A stretch of DNA of 64,000 nt from Gemmatimonadota bacterium (lineage in GTDB: Bacteria > Gemmatimonadota > Gemmatimonadetes > Longimicrobiales > Gaopeijiaceae). This document shows positions 8,923-17,475 of the stretch, piece by piece (the first letter of the stretch is position 1; each line of letters opens with the position of its first letter). The stretch is from assembly GCA_022560615.1 (NCBI GenBank), contig JADFSR010000004.1:1-64000 (forward strand), given 5' to 3'. Below the pieces are notes generated by a model, which had not been told where the DNA came from, made no database searches, and was given only the letters and a program-made list of their open reading frames with translations. The position numbers were made by a program, and so were the translations under genes.

Positions 8923-9189
8923 ATGATCATCGAAGCACTGAGTTGGTACGTCGAAAGCCTCTCCGCTTTCTGGGTCAGCCTAGCCGGTGGCGGACTCGTC
9001 AAGCTGATCCTGATCTTGTGTTTCATCTACTGGATCTGCTGCCGCCGGGGGCGCTGCGGTCGCCATCGCTGTCATGGCGGGTGCTCGCACTGCGGGTGCT
9101 GGTGTGGTGGCTGCGCGTGCGGGGCGGGTGAAGACGGTGAAGACGGTGCGGAGGAGGAAGTGGACGGAGAGGCGGCAGCGGAGGTTTAG
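8923..9189 (+). CDS. Cysteine-rich single-pass membrane microprotein
   Basis: An 88-residue protein with three distinct parts: an N-terminal region with one hydrophobic helix (about residues 12-38); then a segment with eleven Cys between residues 33 and 66, spaced mostly two to five apart and mixed with Gly, Arg and three His (48, 51, 56); then a very acidic tail of Glu/Asp/Gly/Ala. A GGAG ribosome site precedes the ATG. No family recognised. The composition suggests metal binding (Zn, Cu, Fe-S) or disulfide cross-linking beside a membrane. Positive residues directly after the helix suggest the Cys-rich part faces the cytoplasm, but this is only an inference. Confidence 0.7.
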   Translation: MIIEALSWYVESLSAFWVSLAGGGLVKLILILCFIYWICCRRGRCGRHRCHGGCSHCGCWCGGCACGAGEDGEDGAEEEVDGEAAAEV

Positions 9190-9217
9190 GGCTACCCGCC
9201 CGACGCCACAGCGCCGT

Positions 9218-9370
9218 TCACCCCCACACGGTAGACGCGGTATTGGCCGGCACGGTCGATGTGTGTGGCACGAACCGCTCGATCGTGACGAAACGCTCTT
9301 GCGCGCGGGCGGCGAACGGGAGCGTTGCCAGCGCCATGACGGCGACCAGCCCAGCCTGTCGGATCTGCAT
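9218..9370 (-). CDS. Small secreted ORF, possibly a truncated gene remnant
   Basis: Reading the minus strand from ATG 9370 gives a 50-residue protein. It has a textbook signal peptide (MQIRQAGLVAVMALATLPFA, then ARAQ as cleavage site) and a 26-residue mature part containing RFVPHTSTVPAN. The mature part resembles, from memory, the first strand of exported alpha/beta-hydrolase proteins, after which the frame stops at TGA 9218-9220. It could be a genuine secreted peptide or the 5' stub of a deleted hydrolase gene. The spacer 9190-9452 holds nothing else recognisable. Confidence 0.45.
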   Translation of the reverse strand: MQIRQAGLVAVMALATLPFAARAQERFVTIERFVPHTSTVPANTASTVWG

Positions 9371-9452
9371 GATGGGGCTCTCCCGGAAGGTGAATCCACG
9401 GTAGGGCGGGGATGAGGGTCGGACAAGCCTGCCGGCAGGTTACGTTCCGCGC

Positions 9453-10064
9453 GTGATCTACATCATCCGCCACGGGGAGACAGCGCTCAACGCCACCGCC
9501 GTGGTGCAGCCGTCCGACACGCCCCTCAATGGGCGCGGGAAGCGTCAGGCGCAGCTGCTAGCGGACCACTTGGCGGAGCTCGGCGTGGCGCATGTGGTCG
9601 CTAGCGATCTGCTGCGTGCCGCCATGACTGCCGAGCCGATCGCGCTCGCCACGTCTTCCTCGGTCGAGCACACCCCGTTGCTGCAGGAACGGAACTTCGG
9701 TGACATTCGCGGCACCCCGTACGCCGAGCTCGACCGTGACATCTTTGCCCAGGGCTACGAGCCGCCGAACGGAGAGAGCGTGGAAGTCTTCGACCGTCGT
9801 GTGCGGGAGGCTTGGGCCTACGTCGTCGAGACCAGACAGCGCCTGGACGGAACCCTGGCTGTCGTTACCCACGGGCTGGTCTGCGGCTCGCTCTTGCAGC
9901 AAAGCCTGGAGCTGCCGCCGCGTATGCCGGCGCCCGAGCTGTTTGCCAATTCGAGTCTGACGATCGTCGAGCAGGCAGCTCCCCATCGCGTGCACCTGCT
10001 CAACTGTGTTGCGCACTTGGACACGGCTGCTGCTGACGAGGGCCGGGTTTCGTCGCCGGTTTGA
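9453..10064 (+). CDS. Histidine phosphatase superfamily protein
   Basis: A 203-residue phosphoglycerate mutase-like phosphatase. The catalytic motif is RHGET at residues 6-10 (nucleophile H7); the second catalytic histidine is in VVTHGLVCGSL, and an acidic residue lies in LQERNFG. Start is GTG 9453, placing the first strand directly at the N-terminus as usual. No signal peptide, so cytoplasmic. Substrates in the family range from phosphosugars to nucleotides and cobalamin precursors and cannot be chosen here. Confidence 0.9.
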   Translation: MIYIIRHGETALNATAVVQPSDTPLNGRGKRQAQLLADHLAELGVAHVVASDLLRAAMTAEPIALATSSSVEHTPLLQERNFGDIRGTPYAELDRDIFAQGYEPPNGESVEVFDRRVREAWAYVVETRQRLDGTLAVVTHGLVCGSLLQQSLELPPRMPAPELFANSSLTIVEQAAPHRVHLLNCVAHLDTAAADEGRVSSPV

Positions 10065-10204
10065 CGGACTGGCAAGGCGGCCAAGAAGGGCGGGCAGCCG
10101 AGTACCGAAGAGGCCTGGACGCCGGCGCTACGGGAGACGCCTCTGGACGTAGGCGCCTAGCAGCTCTCGGGCCGTTGTGGGTCTCCCGCGGGCTGCCAGC
10201 CTTT

Positions 10205-12871
10205 CTACTCCGCCCTCAAGGCCTGCACTGGATCGACCAGTGTCGCCCGCCGAGCCGGCACGTAGCTGGCGACGAGCGCAACTCCGCAGAGTACCACGAC
10301 ACCGAGCACGAAGGCTAATGGGTCCGCGGCCGTGATCCCGAAGAGGAAGCTTTCGAGAAGCCGGGTCGCGGCTGCCGCGCCGACGATGCCGAGCACGACA
10401 CCGAAAGCGGATAGCATCAGTCCTTGTCGTACGACCAGCGTCGTCACCGATGACGCCACGGCGCCGAGTGCCAGCCGGATTCCCATTTCCCGCTGACGCT
10501 CACCCACGACGTAGGACATGGTGCCGTAGATGCCCACCGCGGCCAGGATGAGCGCCAAGGTGGCGAAGCTGGCGAGCAGTCCGGTGTAGAATCTAGGAGC
10601 GATTATGGTGCTCGCGACGTGATCGCTCAGCGCGACTACTTCGACAGGGATGTTCGGATCGACTTCCCACACGGCGCGCTGCAACGATTGGGACACGAGT
10701 GAGAAGTCAGCGTCCGAACGAACCACGATGCGCATTTGGTCGGACGGCATCTGACGATAGAAGAGATACGTTTGCGGCTCGCCCGACTCGCCGAGCCCTT
10801 GCTGGCGCACGTCGGCGACGACACCGATCACGGTGAGCCATGGTCCAGGGCCGTCGGCCGAGCGTCCGATCTTCAAGCGGCGGCCGAGGCTGTTGCCGTC
10901 CGGCCAGAACTGCTGAGCGAAGGCCTCATTTACGACGAGACTGGTGGGCCCGTCCGACGTGCGGTCCTCCGCTGAGAAGACGCGCCCCGAGACGACCCGG
11001 GTGCCGATCGTAGTGAAGTAGTCTTCGCTCACCTGAGCGTAGTCCATTCCCAAACGAGTCCCTTCGGGAGGCGCATAGCCTTCGATGGCGATTGGGGCGC
11101 GCCAGCGGTCCCCTGACATCGGCAACGCCGTGACCACGGCCGCCGAGACCACTCCGGGAACGGTCTGCTGCGCCCGGTCGAGCACGCTGGAGAAGAAGAT
11201 CAACTGCTCTTCGCTCGTCTGGTATCGCTCGTCCAGGATGAGCGATGCGAAGGAAACGTCCATGGGATCGAATCCGGGATCTACGTTCTGGAGAGTGACG
11301 AAGCTCTCGATCAGCAAACTCGCGCCGATCAGCAGCACGAGTGCGAGTGCGACCTGTGACACCACGAGGGCTGAACGAATTCTCTTGCCCACTCGGGTCG
11401 TCGAGGCGTGCGCCCCGCCTGTGGCTAGGCTCGCGCCGCTCAAGCCACCGCTTAGTCCGCCGAGCTGCACGGCGGGCATCGCTCCAAAGATGACGCCGGT
11501 TACCAACGTGACCACAAGTGTGAAGCCCAAGACGGTTCCGTCGAGGGATACTTCCGTGAGGCGAGGCAAGTTGCCCGGGTCGATGGTGACGAGGGCTTGA
11601 ATGACTCCGGCGGCGATCGCTACTCCCAGGGCGCCGCCAGCGGTAAAGAGGATGAGGCTCTCGGTGAGCAGCTGCCGGGTGATTCGCCCCCGCCCGGCTC
11701 CCAGAGATGAGCGCAAGGCGATCTCGCGGGTTCGAGACGTAGCCCGTGCCAACAGGAGATTCGCGACGTTGGCCGAGGCGATCAGCAACAGGAGCCCGAC
11801 GGCACCGAGCAGCAGCTTCAGGCGCGGTCCGACGTCCCCAATGGTGAGTGACGCCAAGGGCATCACGTCGGCACGCAGACCCCGTCTCTCGGCGGACTCG
11901 CTCCCCATTCCGTTGAGCGCGTCCTGGGCTTCAGCATGGCTCACGCCGTCGCGAAGCCGCGCGAACGCATAGACCAAGTCCTGTGTCGGAATATTGAGCT
12001 GGTAAGGATAGAGCACGTCCACTGCGTCGAAGTTGAGCACCTCGGGGTAGCGGAAATCACCCGGCAGCACACCCACGACCGTGTATGGCTTTCCGCTGAG
12101 GGTGATGCGTCTGCCGAGAATATCCGGATCGCCCGCCCAGTGGGTTTGCCAGAGGCGATGGCTCACGATGGCCACAGGTCCGGCGTCGGGCAGATCCTCC
12201 TCCATCGAGAAATTGCGCCCCACGAGCGGAGAGACGCGGAGCAGCGGAAGGAAGTCGACGGACACACCCGCTGCGTTCAGTCGCTGCGGGTCTCCTTCGC
12301 CCACCAGGTCGAGCGTCCACTCGCTCACCGCGGCCATCTGCTCGAAGACGGTGTTGCCTTCCTGCCAGTCGGCGAAGACACCCGGGAAGATGGGTCCCGT
12401 GGGGAAGCCTTGCTGTCCCTCCAGCGTGCCTCCCACGACCACGAGTCGCTCGGAGTCGGGGTAGGGCAGCGGACGCAACAGCACGCCGTTGACCACGCTG
12501 AAAACGGCGGTGCTGGCGCCGATGCCGAGTGCCATCGTGATCACAGCGACTGTTGTGAACGACGGGTTACGCGCGAACGTGCGCACCGCGAATCGAACGT
12601 CCTGAATGAACGTGCTCATGTATGATCTGCTTTCTTCGAAAAGTTCAGGAGGACGGTTTGGAGCGACGGAAGTCGCCATAAATCGTTCTTCAGCGCCCAG
12701 CAGAATCGCCTGCACGAGGGCGCGCGCCCACAAGCCAGCGACCGCGAGGCTACCGCGGTTCTTCGCATCCGCGAGGTCTTGGTCGAACGTCTCTTCCATG
12801 TCCCGCCCAAACCGGGCGCGGAAGGCCGCGGGATAGCAGCGCCGGAAGAGGCGGTAGAGGCGTCGGCTCAC
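10205..12871 (-). CDS. ADOP/MacB-type FtsX permease with N-terminal prefix domain
   Basis: An 888-residue permease with two FtsX-type domains and two periplasmic MacB-like core domains. The first ~85 residues are the permease prefix of acidobacterial-type orphan permeases (LYRLFRRCYPAAFRARFGRD). The core begins at VRFAVRTFARNPSFTTVAVI, and helix clusters end with VDPVQALRAE. No cognate ATPase gene is adjacent, as usual for this family. The GTG start at 12871 overlaps the PadR stop as GTGA. Known relatives are thought to act in efflux or cell-envelope mechanotransmission. The PadR partner suggests expression responding to a small ligand. Confidence 0.92.
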   Translation of the reverse strand: MSRRLYRLFRRCYPAAFRARFGRDMEETFDQDLADAKNRGSLAVAGLWARALVQAILLGAEERFMATSVAPNRPPELFEESRSYMSTFIQDVRFAVRTFARNPSFTTVAVITMALGIGASTAVFSVVNGVLLRPLPYPDSERLVVVGGTLEGQQGFPTGPIFPGVFADWQEGNTVFEQMAAVSEWTLDLVGEGDPQRLNAAGVSVDFLPLLRVSPLVGRNFSMEEDLPDAGPVAIVSHRLWQTHWAGDPDILGRRITLSGKPYTVVGVLPGDFRYPEVLNFDAVDVLYPYQLNIPTQDLVYAFARLRDGVSHAEAQDALNGMGSESAERRGLRADVMPLASLTIGDVGPRLKLLLGAVGLLLLIASANVANLLLARATSRTREIALRSSLGAGRGRITRQLLTESLILFTAGGALGVAIAAGVIQALVTIDPGNLPRLTEVSLDGTVLGFTLVVTLVTGVIFGAMPAVQLGGLSGGLSGASLATGGAHASTTRVGKRIRSALVVSQVALALVLLIGASLLIESFVTLQNVDPGFDPMDVSFASLILDERYQTSEEQLIFFSSVLDRAQQTVPGVVSAAVVTALPMSGDRWRAPIAIEGYAPPEGTRLGMDYAQVSEDYFTTIGTRVVSGRVFSAEDRTSDGPTSLVVNEAFAQQFWPDGNSLGRRLKIGRSADGPGPWLTVIGVVADVRQQGLGESGEPQTYLFYRQMPSDQMRIVVRSDADFSLVSQSLQRAVWEVDPNIPVEVVALSDHVASTIIAPRFYTGLLASFATLALILAAVGIYGTMSYVVGERQREMGIRLALGAVASSVTTLVVRQGLMLSAFGVVLGIVGAAAATRLLESFLFGITAADPLAFVLGVVVLCGVALVASYVPARRATLVDPVQALRAE

Positions 12872-13227
12872 GTCGGGATCGCCCCCAGCGCCTGCGCGTG
12901 CTGGACTGCCTGGGCAAGACGCTGACCCTCGGTAGCGAGCACGGATCGACCCAGCTCGGTCAGCGCATAGTAGCGGCGTCGCTGGTCTGAGCTCTCCCCT
13001 CCCTCTGCTCCCTCCGTCTCTTCAACGAGTCGGTCGTCGAGCAGACGCTTCAAGTGCCGATAGAGGGGCCCAGTCTCGAGCTTCAGGCGTCCGCCCGACC
13101 GTGTGCGCACATCGTGCAGGATCGCGTACCCATGACGTTCCTGTTCGGCGAGGCTCATCATGATCCCAAAGACCACCGGCTTGAGGGGGATGAAGCGGTC
13201 GGTCTGGAGTTCGAGATTGGGCGTCAT
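12868..13227 (-). CDS. PadR-family transcriptional regulator
   Basis: A 119-residue winged-helix protein. KPVVFGIMMSLAEQERHGYAI, GPLYRHLKRLLDDRLVEE and RRRYYALTELGR are the three hallmark segments of PadR N-terminal domains; no long C-terminal domain is present. It overlaps the ADOP permease start by 4 nt, so the two are co-translated and PadR probably represses its own operon. The candidate promoter/operator lies at 13271-13307. Confidence 0.93.
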   Translation of the reverse strand: MTPNLELQTDRFIPLKPVVFGIMMSLAEQERHGYAILHDVRTRSGGRLKLETGPLYRHLKRLLDDRLVEETEGAEGGESSDQRRRYYALTELGRSVLATEGQRLAQAVQHAQALGAIPT

Positions 13228-13270
13228 GGGCGTGTCATCGTTCTGAGAGCACGTTCGGCGATCGGACGAC

Positions 13271-13307
13271 TACATACCAACTGTATACATACATTCTGTT
13301 GGGTCAA
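13271..13307 (-). promoter_or_regulatory. Candidate PadR promoter/operator
   Basis: In a GC-rich surrounding, 13271-13296 is AT-rich and contains repeated ACAT/TGTAT elements and a GTATAC palindrome. PadR operators in other genomes are commonly ATGT-N8-ACAT-like. On the minus strand a TTGACC lies at 13302-13307, upstream of the TATACA-like sequence, about 45-75 bp before the PadR ATG. The match is by eye only. Confidence 0.4.
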
Positions 13308-13347
13308 CGAGCAGAGCTCTTGGTTGCCCGGGGAGGACGGAGTGGCT

Positions 13348-13384
13348 TTGACGTCATAACGCTATAGCGCTATAATGCGCCATG
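13348..13384 (+). promoter_or_regulatory. Near-consensus promoter with palindromic operator, apparently leaderless
   Basis: TTGACG at 13348-13353 and TATAAT at 13371-13376 are separated by exactly 17 bp, an almost perfect housekeeping sigma promoter. A perfect 12-bp palindrome TATAGCGCTATA (13363-13374) overlaps the -10 and would let a bound ribbon-helix-helix antitoxin block polymerase. Only five bases lie between TATAAT and the ATG at 13382, so transcription should start at or within 1-2 nt of the start codon. No Shine-Dalgarno is present. This implies leaderless translation. Confidence 0.75.
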
Positions 13385-13615
13385 GGTACCAAGTCGAAGC
13401 GCACCACCGTCTACTTTTCTCCCACGATCCACCGGGCACTGCGTCTCAAGGCCGCTGAAACCGATCAGAGCGTGTCGGATCTCGTTAATGCGGCCGTCCG
13501 AGAGAGTCTTGCCGAGGACGCCGAAGATCTCGAAGCGTTCGAAGCTCGCGCCGCCGAGCCGAGTCTTTTGTTCGAGGACGTGCTCGAGGACCTGAGGCGT
13601 CGTGGCGAGCTATGA
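13382..13615 (+). CDS. Ribbon-helix-helix antitoxin (RelB/CopG-like)
   Basis: A 77-residue protein. The N-terminus KRTTVYFSPTIHRALRLKAA followed by SVSDLVNAAV is a classical CopG-type ribbon-helix-helix; the acidic C-terminal tail (EDAEDLEAFEARA) is the toxin-binding part. It overlaps the toxin gene by 14 nt. The palindrome over its promoter is the obvious autoregulatory site. Confidence 0.9.
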   Translation: MGTKSKRTTVYFSPTIHRALRLKAAETDQSVSDLVNAAVRESLAEDAEDLEAFEARAAEPSLLFEDVLEDLRRRGEL

Positions 13616-13859
13616 ACTCCGGATCAAGCCATCTGCTGTGAAGGAGTTGCAGGGCCTGGAGGCGAGGGACCGAGCTCGCATCGTTGGCAAGATTCAGGCA
13701 CTGGGCGAAGAGTGCCGACCCCGTGCTTGTGAGAAACTCACCGGCAGCGATCGGTATCGGGTCCGCCAGGGCGTCTTCCGCATTGTCTACCAGGTCGACG
13801 ATGAGGCCAGTACCGTGACGGTCGTGAAGATCGGGCACCGCAGGGACGTCTACCGCTAG
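13602..13859 (+). CDS. RelE/ParE-family toxin
   Basis: An 85-residue protein of the RelE/ParE superfamily: YELRIKPSAVKELQGL (first strand and helix), a central R-rich helix, and the core SDRYRVRQGVFRIVYQVDD with the conserved Arg residues, ending IGHRRDVYR. RelE members cut ribosome-bound mRNA and ParE members poison gyrase. The VRQGVFRIVY core and terminal HRRDVY favour the RelE type. GTG 13602 is used, overlapping the antitoxin, which indicates coupling. Confidence 0.92.
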   Translation: MASYELRIKPSAVKELQGLEARDRARIVGKIQALGEECRPRACEKLTGSDRYRVRQGVFRIVYQVDDEASTVTVVKIGHRRDVYR

Positions 13860-13901
13860 TCCGAGCCTGCCGCGCTCCGGCCCTCACGTAGGCCGCTCCG
13901 C

Positions 13902-15482
13902 TCATCTCAGCCGGTAGCGCTGGATCTTCCCGGTCGCGGTCCTGGGAAGTTCGTCGACGAACGCGATCCATCGGGGCCGCTTGTAGGCGGCGATCCGTTC
14001 GACGCAGTGTTCGATCAGCTCCTGGGCCAGCTCATCTCCGCCGCTGTCCCACGAGGCTTCTTTGAGTACGACGAACGCCTTCGGCTTCACCAGCTCGGAG
14101 TCGTCGATCACCCCCACCACCGCGCACTCGAGCACGGCCTCGTGCTCGACCAGGACGCTCTCGACCTCCACCGGCGAGACCCAGATCCCGCCGACTTTGA
14201 GCATGTCGTCCGACCGACCCGCGTGCCAGTAATAGCCGTCCTCGTCCACCGTGTATTTGTCGCCGGTGTTCAGCCACGCTCCCAGGAACGTTTGCCGGCT
14301 TCGCTCGGGGTCGTGCAGGTAGAAGAGCGCGGCGGTCTCGCCCTTGACGTGTAGGTTGCCGACGTCGCCGTGGGGCACCGCATTCCCTTCGTCGTCCACG
14401 ATACGGCACTCATAGCCGGCGACGGGCTTCCCGCTGCTGCCGGGGCGCACGTCGCCCGGCCGGTTCGAGACGAAGATGTGGAAGTTCTCCGTCGACCCGA
14501 TGCCATCGAGCAGCTCGATGCCGGTCTGGTCCTTAAACCGGTGCCAAAGCGGAGCGGGCAGGGCCTCGCCGGCCGAGACCCCTAGCCGGAGAGACGAGAG
14601 GTCGTACCGCTCCGCAAAGGCCTCGACCGCGAGGATCGACGCGTACCCAGTCGGCGCGTTGAAGAGGATCGTGGGCTTGAATCGGTCGATGACGCCGAGG
14701 ATGTCTGCCGCGACGCGGGGGCTCCCAGGGTACAGCACCGCGGAAGCCCCCACGTACCAAGGGAAGACAAGGTTGCCGCCGAGGCCGTACACGAAGAAGA
14801 GCTTCGCGACCGAGAACGTGCGGTCGTCCTCGCGCAGTCCGAGCACGTCGACGCCCCAGAGCTGAGCGGTCAACGCGAGGTCGGCGTGGGTGTGGTAGAT
14901 GCCCTTCGGCTCCCCGGTCGTACCGCTGGAGAAGTTGAGCGTGGCGAAGTCGTCGCGGTGAGTGTCCGTGGCCTCGAGTGTGGACGGCTCGCCCCCGATC
15001 CAGGCATCCCAGTCGTGGAGTACCGGCCCGTCACCGGCCGGCGTGTTCGCCTCCCCACCCACCACGACCACGTGCTCGATGAAACTTGACTCGTCTGGAG
15101 CCTCTAGTGCTCCGGCCAACAGCGCGTCGTGCACGACGAGCACTCGCGCGCGCGACTCACGGAGGATCTGAGCGAGCTCGCGGGGTGTGAGCAGGGTATT
15201 GATCCCAACCGCGACCGTTCCGGTCTTCAGACACGCGAAAAACGTCGTCGCCCACTCGGTCGTGTCGGGGACCAGGATCCCCACGCTCTCGCCCGCATGC
15301 ACACCGAGTCCGAGCAGTGCGTTGCCCACGCGGTTCACCTCGTCCGCCACCTCGCGGAAGGTCGACTCCCGGCCGGGCGTGAGTAGGGCGGTCTTGTCCG
15401 GACGATCCTCCAAGTTATGCTCGAGGATCGATACGGCGTTGTAGCGCCGGGGGAGGTCGGCGGCCCGCCGGTATCGCTTCAT
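13902..15482 (-). CDS. Benzoate-CoA ligase-like acyl-CoA synthetase
   Basis: A 526-residue ANL-superfamily adenylating enzyme. P-loop-like motif FSSGTTGEPKG and the A5-type motif GIGSTENFHIFVSNRPGD are visible. GTATGKIQRYRLR-type ending (RTATGKIQR) carries the C-terminal catalytic lysine. The STENFHIFVSNRPGDVRPGS block is close to aryl-CoA (benzoate/4-hydroxybenzoate) ligases rather than acetyl-CoA synthetases. Such enzymes activate aromatic acids with ATP and CoA in the cytoplasm. It is a single gene with no ring-cleavage or reductase genes next to it, so the exact acid is unknown. Confidence 0.88.
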   Translation of the reverse strand: MKRYRRAADLPRRYNAVSILEHNLEDRPDKTALLTPGRESTFREVADEVNRVGNALLGLGVHAGESVGILVPDTTEWATTFFACLKTGTVAVGINTLLTPRELAQILRESRARVLVVHDALLAGALEAPDESSFIEHVVVVGGEANTPAGDGPVLHDWDAWIGGEPSTLEATDTHRDDFATLNFSSGTTGEPKGIYHTHADLALTAQLWGVDVLGLREDDRTFSVAKLFFVYGLGGNLVFPWYVGASAVLYPGSPRVAADILGVIDRFKPTILFNAPTGYASILAVEAFAERYDLSSLRLGVSAGEALPAPLWHRFKDQTGIELLDGIGSTENFHIFVSNRPGDVRPGSSGKPVAGYECRIVDDEGNAVPHGDVGNLHVKGETAALFYLHDPERSRQTFLGAWLNTGDKYTVDEDGYYWHAGRSDDMLKVGGIWVSPVEVESVLVEHEAVLECAVVGVIDDSELVKPKAFVVLKEASWDSGGDELAQELIEHCVERIAAYKRPRWIAFVDELPRTATGKIQRYRLR

Positions 15483-15575
15483 GGCGAGACAACTTAGCCG
15501 CGTCCCCCGACTAGGGCACGCGAGCCAGCCGGTCAGACAACCAGGAAGACTGCTCTTCTCATGGGCCTATCTATT

Positions 15576-16499
15576 TCAGAAGTCAGCGATGTGCTGTCGC
15601 ATGCGCCGCTTAGTCGCTTCGTCTGGCAGACGTCCGAAGCCGCCCTGGATGTTCTCTTCCATGTGCTCCGGGTTGGTCGTTTCGGTCAGCACACAGGTGA
15701 CGGCTGGATGCCCGAGAATGTACTTCAGCGAGAATTGCGACCAGGCCGCGCAGTCGAAATCGGCCGCCCACCCGGGGAGCTCGCGCCCGCTGACCCGCCC
15801 GAAATATGTGCCGTTCATGAAGGGTCTGTTGATGATGACGGCCATGCCCAGCTCCTGGGCGAGCGGTAGAAGCCGCTCTTCAGCACGTGTCTCTACCACT
15901 GAGTAGTTGATGTGCACGAAGTCGGGCGATTCCCTCCTCATGAACGACTCGAGGGGCTCGAAGTTCCCATACGAGGAGACCGTGACACCGATGTAGCGTG
16001 CCTCGCCCGAGTCCTTCCATTCTCGTAGCCGCGGCCAGTGAGCCTCGAGACCTCGCAGGCTCTCGATTTGTACGAGATCCATGGTGCGACGGCCGAACAG
16101 CCTCTGGGTCTGCCGCATCTGCGCGATCCCGAGCTCGGGGTCGGGCGTGTTGATCTTCGTCGCGAGGAAGATGTTGTCGCGTATGTCCGGCTCCGCCAAG
16201 ACGCGCCCGAATTCGGCGTCGATCGCCTCGGTTCTAATCGACGTATCGACCACACGTCCTCCGCGCTCGAGCAACATCCGGATCACGGCCGCGACGGGCT
16301 CCGTGCCCTCGGTGGGGATCTCGAGAACCGGTTTCGACGATCCCAGGCCGATGACCGGCAGCGCCTCCCCTGTTCCTGGGATCATCCTCGTGGGCAGTTT
16401 TTCCTGTGCGAGCAGCCGCGGCGGCCGAGAAAGAACCACGCCCAGCCCGCCGAGTCGCACCAGGAATTCGCGCCGAGTGGTTTCGCAGATCGTAGCCAT
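15576..16499 (-). CDS. Tat-exported aldo/keto reductase-like protein
   Basis: Using ATG 16499, 307 residues. A GGGAGCGAGG ribosome site lies 4-5 nt upstream, which decides against the slightly longer start at 16520. The N-terminus is a Tat signal (TRREFLVRLGGLGVVLS). The rest follows an AKR barrel: VIGLGSSKP, a VVDTSIR motif near the position of the catalytic Asp, ATKINTP, DLVQIESL, GVTVSSYG and SLKYILGHPAVTCVL. The usual catalytic Tyr after the VDTS motif is not evident, so activity may be altered or lost. Exported AKR-like proteins with this organisation are common in Acidobacteriota and Gemmatimonadota. Confidence 0.85.
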   Translation of the reverse strand: MATICETTRREFLVRLGGLGVVLSRPPRLLAQEKLPTRMIPGTGEALPVIGLGSSKPVLEIPTEGTEPVAAVIRMLLERGGRVVDTSIRTEAIDAEFGRVLAEPDIRDNIFLATKINTPDPELGIAQMRQTQRLFGRRTMDLVQIESLRGLEAHWPRLREWKDSGEARYIGVTVSSYGNFEPLESFMRRESPDFVHINYSVVETRAEERLLPLAQELGMAVIINRPFMNGTYFGRVSGRELPGWAADFDCAAWSQFSLKYILGHPAVTCVLTETTNPEHMEENIQGGFGRLPDEATKRRMRQHIADF

Positions 16500-16667
16500 A
16501 TTGCCTCGCTCCCAAGCCACCAGCGTTCTGTGGCCTATCGTGACGTCACCCTACCTCCCACGATGAGCGGGGTGTAGGGTAGGGGCAAGGGAGGGGTGTC
16601 ATGACTTGCGTTTCGCTCCGCGCCTGCGTGTGGAGTCGTTTGCGCATTCGAATCGGATTGCTATGGT

Positions 16668-17462
16668 ATGCCCGATATGGTCCGCTCAGCGCTGACGCGC
16701 GTATTCCTGATCCTGAGTGTCTCCGCGCCGCTCTCCCTGAGCGCGCAGGGCGGGAATCCGTATGAGGGGGACCGTACCGCGATCCGCGCCGGCGCCGCCT
16801 TGTATGGCACGCGGTGCGCCGAGTGTCACGGTGCGGACGCCAAAGGCATCAGCGGTCCGGATCTGACCCTGATGTGGGCGTCTGGCACGAGTGACGACCG
16901 GGTGTTCCAGGTGATCCGGCGGGGCGTGTCGGGCAGCATCATGCGGTCCAGCTCTGCGCCGGACCGCGAGATCTGGGCGGTCGTCGCCTACGTGAAGGGT
17001 CTCAGCACCGTGCCGCCGTTCGAGAACGACACCGGGGATGCCGAGCGGGGCCAGGAGGTCTTCTCCTCGACGTGCGCGCGCTGCCATCGCGTGAACCGCC
17101 GCGGCGGGCGTCTGGGCCCTGACCTGTCTCGCATCGCCGCGATCCGATCGCGCGACATGCTGATGCGGGCGATTCGCGACCCCAGCGCGTCGGTCGCGGT
17201 CGGGTATCGTGCGGTGACACTCGTGACGCAAGACGGTCGGCGCGTTCGCGGTGTGACGAAGGGCGAGGATGCCTTCTCGATTCAGGTCGTGGACACCCGC
17301 GAGCGGCTCCAGGGATACCTCAAGGCGGATCTGCAAGAGCTCGTCCAAGAGGAGCGCTCGCTGATGCCCCTGTTCGACCCCGACCGTCTCAGCGACGGCG
17401 ATCTCGATGACCTGCTGCGATATCTCGGCACGCTGCGACAGGCTGATTCCAATCGCCGGTAA
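16668..17462 (+). CDS. Dihaem cytochrome c
   Basis: A 264-residue exported protein with a signal peptide (residues ~1-26) and two c-type haem sites: CAECH (50-54) and CARCH (136-140). The two domains are joined by a short linker. The C-terminal part (DGRRVRGVTKGEDAFSIQ) resembles the haem-binding domain that accompanies large membrane-bound dehydrogenases. The next gene, a quinoprotein alcohol dehydrogenase, starts 13 bp downstream, so this is its likely electron acceptor. Start could be 16668 or the in-frame ATG at 16677. Confidence 0.92.
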   Translation: MPDMVRSALTRVFLILSVSAPLSLSAQGGNPYEGDRTAIRAGAALYGTRCAECHGADAKGISGPDLTLMWASGTSDDRVFQVIRRGVSGSIMRSSSAPDREIWAVVAYVKGLSTVPPFENDTGDAERGQEVFSSTCARCHRVNRRGGRLGPDLSRIAAIRSRDMLMRAIRDPSASVAVGYRAVTLVTQDGRRVRGVTKGEDAFSIQVVDTRERLQGYLKADLQELVQEERSLMPLFDPDRLSDGDLDDLLRYLGTLRQADSNRR

Positions 17463-17475
17463 AGAGGTGGATCAT

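Noticed and set aside
8627-8926. A plus-strand frame through the spacer beside the sulfite oxidase-like gene
   Set aside because: It runs antisense to the Tat signal region, has no ribosome site, and its stop overlaps the start of the cysteine-rich gene, which has its own GGAG.
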